Below, one piece after another: positions 1 through 5,280 of a DNA stretch of 5,280 nt. Every line of letters begins with the position of its first letter. Position 1 is the stretch's first letter. A model generated the notes under the pieces. It was given only the letters and a program-made list of their open reading frames with translations, ran no database searches and had not been told where the DNA came from. The stretch is from Oribacterium sp. UBA3737 (GTDB lineage Bacteria > Bacillota_A > Clostridia > Lachnospirales > Lachnospiraceae). The position numbers were made by a program, and so were the translations under genes. The DNA is taken from NCBI GenBank assembly GCA_002371295.1, contig DFGZ01000246.1, forward strand, positions 1 to 5,280. The letters are read 5' to 3'.

Positions 1-25
1 CGTCCTTTCGTGCTCCATGTGGGGC

Positions 26-85
26 GTGTCATGAAGTCTATCCTCCACTTTTGTGCAAGCACAAGTGGAGGAAGACTTATGACAC
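26..85. repeat. Long bulged inverted repeat (hairpin-forming)
   Basis: The arms 26-55 and 60-85 can form about 26 base pairs around a CAAG loop (56-59). The paired blocks are 26-32 with 79-85, 34-39 with 73-78, 41-48 with 65-72, and 51-55 with 60-64. Only three small bulges interrupt the stem (G33, A40 and TT49-50), and all three are on the left arm. No T run follows on either strand, so it is not a typical intrinsic terminator. It could be a miniature palindromic repeat element or the stem of a structured RNA. The pairing is seen directly; its function is unknown. Confidence 0.75.
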
Positions 86-116
86 TTATATCAAAATATA
101 ATTAGGTATTACCGTG

Positions 117-167
117 AAAAAACTGACTTCCCGGGCTTTTGCCGCGCGGAAGTCAGTTCTGTTTTTT
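117..167 (-). terminator. Bidirectional intrinsic terminator downstream of folT
   Basis: A perfect 11-bp stem pairs 121-131 with 148-158. The GC-rich interior includes a short GGC/GCC pairing around TTTT. On the minus strand the stem is followed by a T tract read from 122 down to 117, placing it about 30 bases past the folT stop codon. On the plus strand a T tract at 162-167 follows the stem, so the same hairpin can also stop transcription entering from the left of the window. Confidence 0.88.
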
Positions 168-188
168 GGTGATGATTCCGTAAAATGC

Positions 189-779
189 CTATACTGCCAG
201 CAGATTCTTTATATCAGCTCTCTTTAGTACTCCCTGAAGAGCAGAAATGATAATTATCTGTATCGGTGCTGTGACCGCAGCCTGCATGGCTCTTGTGGAA
301 AGAAGACCTGTAAAGCTTGAGCCGTAAAGGATGGAGATCCAAAGAGTGTTCAGCAGGAGACTGAAGATGCACTGATTGATGAGGACCGCGATTACGATCC
401 GGATAATCTGTGTCAGGGCAGTTCCGGTAAGAGTGGTTCCCTCAGGCTGACTCTGAGTGCTTCCGAAAGAAAACAGCGGAGCATTGTAATATTTCCTGTA
501 AAGGGCAAAGCCGAAGACCAGTCCCATGAGGACCTGTGTCAATGTAAAGCCCGGGAAATATGAGCCCGTCGGAAATGCTATGGAACCGATGAAGTCACCG
601 AGGCCCCCGACTATTGCGGCTGCCACCGGGCCGTAGAAGATGGCTGCGATGACCAGGGCAGTGAAACCGAGACCTATGCGGACGTTCCACGCATTAAATG
701 AACAAAATCTTGTCAGTACGACCTGAAGAGCGACAAGAACTGAAAGGGTTACAATCATTCTCGTAGAGAACTTTGACAT
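189..779 (-). CDS. folT: Folate ECF transporter S component (FolT family)
   Basis: The 196-residue integral membrane protein is the substrate-binding S component expected to capture folate and pair with a shared energising module (EcfT with ATPases EcfA and EcfA'), which is not encoded here. The sequence is hydrophobic, with about six membrane segments. It shows features I recognise from the FolT family: an RIGLGF segment (near residue 35), FYGPVAAAIVGGLGDFIG (about 49-66), PTGSYFPGFTL (about 70-80) and a C-terminal NTLWISILYG stretch. Length is slightly above the usual 170-185, owing to a polar loop after residue 100. The open frame extends 37 codons upstream, but that extension translates the riboswitch leader. 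I therefore start at ATG 779, which has AAAGGAGG seven bases upstream. The THF riboswitch in the leader independently supports the folate assignment. Confidence 0.93.
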   Translation of the reverse strand: MSKFSTRMIVTLSVLVALQVVLTRFCSFNAWNVRIGLGFTALVIAAIFYGPVAAAIVGGLGDFIGSIAFPTGSYFPGFTLTQVLMGLVFGFALYRKYYNAPLFSFGSTQSQPEGTTLTGTALTQIIRIVIAVLINQCIFSLLLNTLWISILYGSSFTGLLSTRAMQAAVTAPIQIIIISALQGVLKRADIKNLLAV

Positions 780-818
780 AAAAAAACCTCCTTTGCAGTC
801 CCTGACTACAAAGAAGGT
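780..818 (-). terminator. Leader terminator hairpin that also sequesters the folT ribosome binding site
   Basis: On the minus strand, 818-804 pairs with 800-786 over 15 base pairs, including two G-U wobbles, around a three-base AGG loop (803-801). The 3' arm contains the Shine-Dalgarno sequence AAAGGAGG (794-787). A run of seven T (786-780) begins at the base of the stem and abuts the ATG at 779. The element therefore fits both an intrinsic terminator and a translation-blocking hairpin. It lies 17 bases beyond the 3' edge of the riboswitch, so it is the likely expression platform. Which mechanism dominates cannot be told from sequence. Confidence 0.85.
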
Positions 819-835
819 ATAGCTCGTCCTTCGCT

Positions 836-934
836 GCAGCGGGATGCGACGACCGAACCGCACCTTAAAAAGGCTTCGTCCCTCCGACAAACTCCCCGTT
901 CGGAAGGCACTATACGCTCGAGCGTCTACTCTGC
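836..934 (-). ncRNA. Tetrahydrofolate (THF) riboswitch, folT leader
   Basis: Read on the minus strand, the element matches the THF aptamer plan. P1 is GCAG (934-931) with CUGC (839-836), followed by the conserved GAGUAG. P2 pairs ACGCUCGAGC with GUUCGGUCGU, with one C-U mismatch. Then comes a GUAUAGUG joining segment. P3 is CCUUCCGA with UCGGAGGG, whose loop contains GGGGAG. After the conserved GACGAAG comes a P4 hairpin GCCUU/AAGGU. The 3' GCAUCCC can form the pseudoknot with GGGA in the P3 loop, as in known THF riboswitches. Its position directly upstream of folT is the classical context. Binding of reduced folate would be expected to lower folT expression. Confidence 0.92.
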
Positions 935-939
935 TTAAA

Positions 940-969
940 AATATATTATATTGTGCAAGAAAGAGTGAA
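940..969 (-). promoter_or_regulatory. Probable folT promoter
   Basis: On the minus strand TTCACT (969-964) lies 18 bases from TATATT (945-940), which is 4/6 and 5/6 agreement with a vegetative sigma promoter. A perfect TATAAT overlaps at 950-945 but has no good partner at the -35 distance. Either choice starts transcription near 934-938, immediately at the 5' edge of the riboswitch P1 stem. That agreement is the main support. Confidence 0.6.
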
Positions 970-1231
970 CCGGAACATAAGCTCGAAAGGAGCAGTCACA
1001 GTGCAATGCTTTCTCGATTAGAATTTATATCAAAACCGGCTCTCCGTAAAGTGGATATTTTGATATGTTTCTGTTAAGATAACAGCTGATTCTTAAACAA
1101 AAGTTACAAGAGGATCATTTTAACAGGATAAAAATTTCGGATTGGGAAATCACAAGGATCCATGGGAGAATCAGAGAAACAGTGAGCCCCGGAATAGTGA
1201 CGGAGTCCCTTTTTCTGAAAGGAAGTCATGG
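970..1231. other. Intergenic region between folT and the membrane protein gene
   Basis: I see no convincing gene in this stretch. It contains a 9-bp inverted repeat (ATATCAAAA at 1027-1035 and TTTTGATAT at 1058-1066, 22-base spacer) and a small perfect hairpin CTGTTA-AGA-TAACAG at 1071-1085. A weak promoter-like pair on the plus strand, TTACAA (1104-1109) with GATAAA (1127-1132), is not well enough conserved to call. A plus-strand open frame covering 844-1077 crosses the riboswitch antisense and is judged spurious. Very short ATG frames at about 1162 and 1228 run only a few codons. Confidence 0.5.
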
Positions 1232-1260
1232 TTAAGTGATACAGATAGGCGGAATATAAG
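1232..1260 (+). promoter_or_regulatory. Possible promoter of the 1297-2226 gene
   Basis: TTAAGT (1232-1237) and TATAAG (1255-1260) are separated by exactly 17 bases. The -10 matches five of six consensus positions and the -35 three of six. Transcription would start near 1267, giving a leader of about 30 bases before the ATG at 1297. This is the closest plausible promoter, but the -35 is weak. Confidence 0.4.
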
Positions 1261-1296
1261 ACAGATATTCTGAATGAGAACAAGGTAGGACAGGAT

Positions 1297-2226
1297 ATGA
1301 GCGGAAAAATAAAAAATCAACTCAGAAACGAGAAAGAAAAACTCAGCAGGATGAGCTTCGGACAGAAAGCTCAGTACATATTTGATTACTATAAGTTCCA
1401 TATCATAGTATTTATAGTTGCGGTTTCGCTTATTTACTATGTGGTGACAACATTTCTGAACAACAAACCTCTGGCATTTTACGGCATGTTTCTCAATGCT
1501 TCCGGTACTGATGTGACTGTAAGTGATGAAGAGCTTGAGAGAAGATTTGCGGCGTATGAAGAGATTTCAACAAAAAACCAAAAGGTAGTCATTGATACCA
1601 CAGCAACCTTCAATCCCAATGTAAACAGCCAGTACTCCATGGCCCAAAATGCAAAGATCACAGCATTGTTCGCATCCCACGATCTGGATGTAATGGTCAT
1701 AGATCCGGGAGTTTTTACCTATTATGCACTTAATGGGGCATTTACTGATCTCAGGGATGCATTGGGAGAAATACAGTATAGTAAATATGAGGCTGAGAAC
1801 AGGATTTACTATATTGACGGCGCACTTATGGAAAAACTCAAAAATCTGGATGCGGCTCAGGCAGAAAGCGTTATGGCAGAGGAAAGCGATGCCGCAGCCG
1901 GGAAAGTTGAAACAGGTGATGAATCCGGAGAAAAAACGCAGGGAACAGAGAGTCCTGAAGAAGAGACTCTCGACGAGATGGAGCAGCTTGCGGCAGATCT
2001 CATGGGCGATCCTGATGTGATATCAAGAGAAGATTTCAGGTTTCCTGATCCAAAAAAAATGGAAGACCCTATTCCGGTTGGCATCATCCTCACAGATGTT
2101 TCCGTGATTTCCGAGGGAGGTTTCTTTGCAAGAACTGTACCGGTGTTCGGAATCCCCAAGGCTTCAGACAGGAAGCAGCTTGCCCTTGATTTCCTTCGTT
2201 TCCTTGAAGTTGGAACAAAGGAATGA
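1297..2226 (+). CDS. Unrecognised single-pass membrane protein with extracytoplasmic domain
   Basis: The 309-residue protein is of unknown function. It begins with a basic cytoplasmic segment containing FGQKAQYIFDYYKFH (about 21-35), an arrangement I associate with uncharacterised Lachnospiraceae membrane proteins. One transmembrane helix follows (about 35-54), so most of the chain should lie outside the cell. The region 115-160, with ITALFASHDLDVMVIDPGVF followed by GAFTDLRDAL, resembles the core of extracellular solute-binding proteins, as does the end (VPVFGIPKAS then a helical LALDFLRFLE). There is no lipobox and the chain is shorter than a typical binding protein. Residues 186-235 form an acidic, Glu/Ala/Ser-rich low-complexity insert. 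The chosen ATG has AGGTAGGA six bases upstream; Met19 is an alternative start. Any transport role is inference only. Confidence 0.85.
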   Translation: MSGKIKNQLRNEKEKLSRMSFGQKAQYIFDYYKFHIIVFIVAVSLIYYVVTTFLNNKPLAFYGMFLNASGTDVTVSDEELERRFAAYEEISTKNQKVVIDTTATFNPNVNSQYSMAQNAKITALFASHDLDVMVIDPGVFTYYALNGAFTDLRDALGEIQYSKYEAENRIYYIDGALMEKLKNLDAAQAESVMAEESDAAAGKVETGDESGEKTQGTESPEEETLDEMEQLAADLMGDPDVISREDFRFPDPKKMEDPIPVGIILTDVSVISEGGFFARTVPVFGIPKASDRKQLALDFLRFLEVGTKE

Positions 2227-2261
2227 GATTAGTGAGGGCGCAAAGGGCGAAACGATTCTAT

Positions 2262-2288
2262 GGAATCACTGATTATATCAGTGGTTCC
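2262..2288. repeat. Intergenic hairpin 1
   Basis: GGAATCACTGA (2262-2272) and TCAGTGGTTCC (2278-2288) form an 11-bp stem with one wobble pair around TTATA. It starts about 35 bases after the stop of the upstream gene. No T run follows on the plus strand, so it is not a classical terminator, although it may still block 3' exonucleases. Confidence 0.65.
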
Positions 2289-2313
2289 TCAGAGCCTCCG
2301 GCGTAGGGGCACG

Positions 2314-2350
2314 GATTTTCAAAGGAAATTGCTGCTTCGCAGCGAAAATC
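2314..2350. repeat. Intergenic hairpin 2 (two-part stem)
   Basis: The outer arms GATTTTC (2314-2320) and GAAAATC (2344-2350) pair over 7 bp. Stacked inside is a perfect 5-bp stem GCTGC-TTC-GCAGC (2331-2343), with a ten-base bulge (2321-2330) on the left side. It lacks a flanking T tract on either strand. Its role is unknown; it is one of three neighbouring hairpins in the same intergenic gap. Confidence 0.6.
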
Positions 2351-2358
2351 AGGCCAGA

Positions 2359-2380
2359 GAAACGCATTAATCAGCGTTTC
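2359..2380. repeat. Intergenic hairpin 3
   Basis: GAAACGC (2359-2365) and GCGTTTC (2374-2380) form a perfect 7-bp stem around an eight-base loop, ATTAATCA. On the minus strand it is the first clear hairpin after the 2436-3875 gene, about 56 bases past its stop, but it has no T tract there. Confidence 0.55.
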
Positions 2381-2435
2381 CCTATATCGACTTTTGGCAC
2401 TCATGTCATAGTTGAAAAAATAAGGTGTCATCTGA

Positions 2436-3875
2436 TCAGTAATGAAGGGTTCCGTTGTCGTTATAGTATACCACCATCAGGTCAACCACGTGTCCGTAGC
2501 TGAGGACTCCGCTTGCCTGTCCGTTATACTTGAGATAGGCATCATTGATCTTTTCATGTGCTTCCGCAACTTCTGTTTCGTACTGATCCCAGAATTCGTT
2601 GTTGTAGCGCATATCCTGACGGGTGTGGATATTTATCCTGTTGTAGAGCTCGGCGAATTTTTCCGGATTTGCAGTTGCAAGAGCATTACCCGCGTACACC
2701 CAGGCGGAAACGTAGCCTGAGTAGTTGAAGTAGGTATCATCCGAGCCGATGGTGGCAAGTATGGCGATGAAATTGGCCTCTTCTTCCTGCATATATCCAC
2801 GAAGATGTGAAAGCTCGTGACATACGGTAAAAGGAATATCATAGTACGGAATGTCCCGATTGTAGTTTGCCTCGATGGTGAAGGGCGAATAGACACCTGT
2901 TACCTGCTGTATGCTCAGTATCCACGAATTAATAAGAGGCTTCGGAAGAGGATAATGTCCCGAGAGCCGCGGGTATTTTGTGCCTATTTTTTCCATTGCG
3001 GCCTGACCTGTTTTGCCGGTGTTCCTGAGATAGGACAGAGATGGCTTTTCCGAAGACCATGATTCTCCCAGAAATGCCCCGTTTTCCAGTTTAACGGGGA
3101 GAGTATATGAATCTTCCGTGGATTTCTCCGAATAATTCACGTCGGGAGAAACCTGTTCTTCCGAATCGTAGCCGGGGAGGTCTTGATTTTCCTCTCGGGA
3201 CAGGGTGCCGTTCTGCACAGTGGTTCCGCCGGAGACATTATCAGAAGACAAGGTTTCTTCGGTGCAGGGAGAAAGTAACTTTAATTCTGAAGCATTTATA
3301 TTCTCCACCAGATATTCGCACAGCTCTGTCAGAGCTTCCTCGTTAAGTTCCGGAGATACGGAGCTTAAACCGGCTTCCGAAGAGAAGCTTGATCTACGGT
3401 AATTTATCCCGCAGTTAAATACATAGAGAGTAAAAAGCAGTGAAAAAATCAGGAACAGATGCAGAAAAAATGCAGATGCTGCTCCGGCAAGCCGCTGTGA
3501 TTTTGATGGTCCGGTGCGGGGACTTTTCGGTGAAACCGGCAAGGCTGATTGTTGCGGGCCGGTGACACAGGTTTCATCATCCGGTGATTCGATTCTTTTT
3601 GAACTGTGTTTTCGGAAGCTTGATGCGATCTGAAATACCAGATCCCCGGGGATAAAAATCAGCAGGGCATAAAACAGTATTTCAACCAGTGAAAACGGCA
3701 GAAGTCCTGTGATGCTGCTTATAAAAAGGCTTACGGATCTGTAAACGGAATGAGAGTAGGCATTTGCAAAAATCGAAGATTCCGATGCGACAGCACTTGC
3801 GGCAAGCGCCATAAGATCAAAAATCAGCATAAAGTAATATAGTTTATGTTTTCTTATAAAAACTGTCAAATACAT
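2436..3875 (-). CDS. DUF3810-like membrane-anchored zinc metalloprotease
   Basis: The 479-residue protein has the layout of the DUF3810 family, predicted membrane-bound zinc peptidases of unknown substrate. Membrane segments lie at about 13-31, 58-84 (including the LLPFSLVEILFYALL stretch typical of the family) and 131-152, and the C-terminal catalytic domain follows. The active-site motif is HELSH (353-357), preceded by GVYSPFTIEANYNRDIPYYDIPFTVC in pieces and followed by RGYMQEEEANF. Glu354 would be catalytic, His353 and His357 zinc ligands, and Glu366 the likely third ligand. Two polar inserts make it longer than I expect for the family: a Pro/Ser/Lys-rich cytoplasmic loop (about 90-130) and an acidic Ser/Glu/Thr-rich linker (about 205-275). 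No strong Shine-Dalgarno precedes ATG 3875; Met16 is possible but no better. It has its own promoter and converges on the preceding gene. Confidence 0.85.
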   Translation of the reverse strand: MYLTVFIRKHKLYYFMLIFDLMALAASAVASESSIFANAYSHSVYRSVSLFISSITGLLPFSLVEILFYALLIFIPGDLVFQIASSFRKHSSKRIESPDDETCVTGPQQSALPVSPKSPRTGPSKSQRLAGAASAFFLHLFLIFSLLFTLYVFNCGINYRRSSFSSEAGLSSVSPELNEEALTELCEYLVENINASELKLLSPCTEETLSSDNVSGGTTVQNGTLSREENQDLPGYDSEEQVSPDVNYSEKSTEDSYTLPVKLENGAFLGESWSSEKPSLSYLRNTGKTGQAAMEKIGTKYPRLSGHYPLPKPLINSWILSIQQVTGVYSPFTIEANYNRDIPYYDIPFTVCHELSHLRGYMQEEEANFIAILATIGSDDTYFNYSGYVSAWVYAGNALATANPEKFAELYNRINIHTRQDMRYNNEFWDQYETEVAEAHEKINDAYLKYNGQASGVLSYGHVVDLMVVYYNDNGTLHY

Positions 3876-3931
3876 GTCAATAACCGGGTTTGAAAATAGG
3901 ATATACTAAAGCAAGATTGATAATCACGGAC

Positions 3932-3960
3932 ATTTTACTACATTGCGGTCAGGTGGTCAA
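3932..3960 (-). promoter_or_regulatory. Promoter of the DUF3810-like protease gene
   Basis: On the minus strand TTGACC (3960-3955) and TAAAAT (3937-3932) are separated by exactly 17 bases. Each matches five of six consensus positions of a vegetative sigma promoter. Transcription would begin near 3925, leaving a leader of about 50 bases before the ATG at 3875. Confidence 0.7.
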
Positions 3961-4047
3961 AATCCGTATGTAAAGGATTCTGAATCCCTTCGGACGGGTT
4001 ATGACAATAAGCCGCAGAGTCTCTTTGAAATCGTAAAAAAATCTTTA

Positions 4048-4076
4048 TTCACAGTTTTTTAACTATTGGATATAAT
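4048..4076 (+). promoter_or_regulatory. Promoter of the M14 carboxypeptidase gene
   Basis: TTCACA (4048-4053) and a perfect TATAAT (4071-4076) are separated by 17 bases, so the -35 matches five of six and the -10 six of six. The predicted start near 4083 leaves a leader of about 23 bases, with AAAGAGG at 4094-4100 as the ribosome binding site. This is the best promoter in the window. It diverges from the 3932-3960 promoter. Confidence 0.82.
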
Positions 4077-4105
4077 AGTCTGCAGTTTTTCGTAAAGAGG
4101 TAGGT

Positions 4106-5280
4106 ATGAAACACAGAAATATTATCGCCATCGCTGCAGCAGCAGTAATCAGTACAAATATATGTATGAGCGCATTGGCCGAGGAGAATCAGGTAAGCGT
4201 TACTGTAGCTTCCGAGCCTTCAGCGGTTTCCGGAGATACAGCTTCGGTTCAGACAGAAGCGGAAACCACAGAGCAGATCGTGCCGGCAGTAAGCGCCGAG
4301 GAAACACAGAGTGCACAGAGCTCACAGATTCCTGCAGTGACGGCAGCCGAAAGCAGTAATAACGGATCGGAGGCAGCGGCAGCTGTTAACGGAAATGTGA
4401 CTGCTGAGTTTGGACCCTCAGTTGGCGGTACAGTTACCAGCGGCACAACAGCTGAGTTCGGACCTATGGCAGGAGGGACAGTCACAGTGGCTTCAACAGA
4501 TTCTGCAGCTTATGTTTTTGAAAACGGTCTTGGGGAGACATTACCGCTTCCTTCGGGATTCCATTTTGACAATGTAGCCGCATACACATATCAGAATATG
4601 GTGGATGACTTAAGTGTTCTTCAGGTTATGTATCCGGGGATGAAGATGGATGTCATCGCCACAACACCGGACAACCGCAATCTCTACCATGTTGTAGTCG
4701 GTAATCCTGACGCAAAGCACAAGATCCTCGTACATTCAGGTATACATGCAAGAGAGTATATAGTATGTCAGGTGGTTATGAGGGAGATTGCTTCTCTTCT
4801 TGAGATGCAGCAGAAGGGATGTATCTACAACGGCTGTTCCATTCAGGATCTTCTTCAGAATACATGCATTCATTTCGTACCGATGGTGGATCCGGACGGC
4901 ATCACCCTCGTACAGGGCGGAGTTGATGCCCTTCAGACTGATGGAGCAAAGATGTCGGTCAAGAGCATTGCCAATATGGATGGCGCTACTGATATGGACA
5001 AATACCTTCGTACATGGAAGAACAACATCAATGGTGTAAACCTTAACCGTAATTTTGATGCTAACTGGGATGAGACACCGTCAAAGGTAGCGCACCCATC
5101 ATCTATGAACTATAAGGGGACTTCCGCTGAATCCGAGGTGGAGTCAAAGGCGCTGGCAGACCTCACAAGAGCCCTCATGCCGGACAGAACCATCAGCTAT
5201 CATACTCAGGGAAGAGTTATTTACTGGTATTTCGGAGAGACCGGAAACTATAAGAATGAGGGATACAATCTTGCATCCAT
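4106..5280 (+). CDS. Secreted M14-family zinc carboxypeptidase (5' part, runs off window)
   Basis: The visible 391 residues lack the C terminus. A signal peptide (1-25) has a basic start, an Ala/Ile core and an SALA cleavage site before EEN. Residues 26-98 are a low-complexity Ala/Ser/Glu/Thr/Val linker, then come two copies of a TAEFGPxxGGTVT unit (99-111 and 115-127). The catalytic domain starts near 155. GIHAREY (212-218) supplies zinc ligands His214 and Glu217, LNRNFDANW (313-321) the substrate-binding Asn-Arg pair (314-315), and SYHTQGRVIYW (364-374) the third zinc ligand His366. The general-base Glu of the family would lie beyond the window edge. M14 enzymes remove C-terminal residues from peptides. 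Bacterial secreted members with the HTQG..IYW style often cut gamma-D-Glu-diaminopimelate bonds in peptidoglycan peptides, but the substrate here is inferred. ATG 4106 has AAAGAGG five bases upstream. Confidence 0.93.
   Translation, partial: MKHRNIIAIAAAAVISTNICMSALAEENQVSVTVASEPSAVSGDTASVQTEAETTEQIVPAVSAEETQSAQSSQIPAVTAAESSNNGSEAAAAVNGNVTAEFGPSVGGTVTSGTTAEFGPMAGGTVTVASTDSAAYVFENGLGETLPLPSGFHFDNVAAYTYQNMVDDLSVLQVMYPGMKMDVIATTPDNRNLYHVVVGNPDAKHKILVHSGIHAREYIVCQVVMREIASLLEMQQKGCIYNGCSIQDLLQNTCIHFVPMVDPDGITLVQGGVDALQTDGAKMSVKSIANMDGATDMDKYLRTWKNNINGVNLNRNFDANWDETPSKVAHPSSMNYKGTSAESEVESKALADLTRALMPDRTISYHTQGRVIYWYFGETGNYKNEGYNLAS

Noticed and set aside
780..890. A 37-residue N-terminal extension of FolT starting at 890
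   Set aside because: It translates part of the THF riboswitch and the leader hairpin, has no membrane character or family similarity, and a strong AAAGGAGG sits correctly before the ATG at 779.
844..1077. Plus-strand 77-codon open frame
   Set aside because: It runs antisense through the riboswitch and folT promoter, has basic random-looking composition, and no ribosome binding site was seen.
1162..1240. Tiny ATG frames with upstream purine-rich stretches (possible leader peptides)
   Set aside because: They encode only about three to seven residues, with no attenuator structure following, so they are not distinguishable from chance.
1857..2159. Minus-strand 100-codon frame inside the 1297-2226 gene
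   Set aside because: It is a shadow of the plus-strand gene; its composition reflects the reverse complement of the acidic low-complexity insert.
2262..2380. CRISPR-like array from the three successive hairpins
   Set aside because: The stems differ in sequence and length and are not regularly spaced, so there is no repeat-spacer pattern.
2442..3402. Several plus-strand frames of 65-92 codons within the DUF3810-like gene
   Set aside because: They lie antisense to a long, motif-bearing coding region and show no recognisable features of their own.
3974..3998. Possible riboswitch or attenuator upstream of the M14 gene
   Set aside because: Only 5-bp stems are seen, and they lie upstream of the predicted transcription start near 4083, so they would not be in the mRNA.

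Overview
The window looks like chromosomal DNA of a low-to-moderate GC Gram-positive anaerobe of the Clostridia, most like a Lachnospiraceae-type gut or rumen bacterium. That placement is inferred from the protein families: an ECF-type folate transporter S component behind a THF riboswitch, a DUF3810-type membrane metalloprotease, a secreted M14 carboxypeptidase, and a membrane protein with the motif YIFDYYKFHI. There is no phylogenetic marker here to prove it. No rRNA, tRNA, insertion sequence or CRISPR array is visible.

Layout. Positions 1-188 are non-coding and hold a long bulged inverted repeat (26-85) and a bidirectional intrinsic terminator (117-167). folT lies on the minus strand (189-779). 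Its leader (780-934) carries a complete tetrahydrofolate riboswitch, then a 15-bp hairpin that both contains the Shine-Dalgarno sequence and is followed directly by a U tract. Its promoter is at 940-969. The 970-1296 gap holds weak inverted repeats and a modest promoter for the next gene. A plus-strand gene (1297-2226) encodes an unrecognised protein with one membrane anchor and an extracytoplasmic domain faintly like a solute-binding protein. Its 3' side (2227-2435) holds three successive hairpins of unknown role and converges on a minus-strand DUF3810-like zinc protease gene (2436-3875). A 230-bp intergenic region carries two good divergent promoters. From 4106 to the window end runs the 5' part of a secreted M14 zinc carboxypeptidase gene.

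How the genes relate. Each gene appears to be its own transcription unit, so no operon is implied. folT is a folate-uptake gene that should be repressed when reduced folate is plentiful. The other three genes all encode envelope or secreted proteins. Two are predicted zinc peptidases transcribed divergently, which fits an envelope or peptide-processing neighbourhood, but no shared pathway can be shown from this window alone. The best regulatory observation is the compact folT leader. The least explained items are the 26-85 hairpin, the 2262-2380 hairpin cluster and the 1297-2226 protein.
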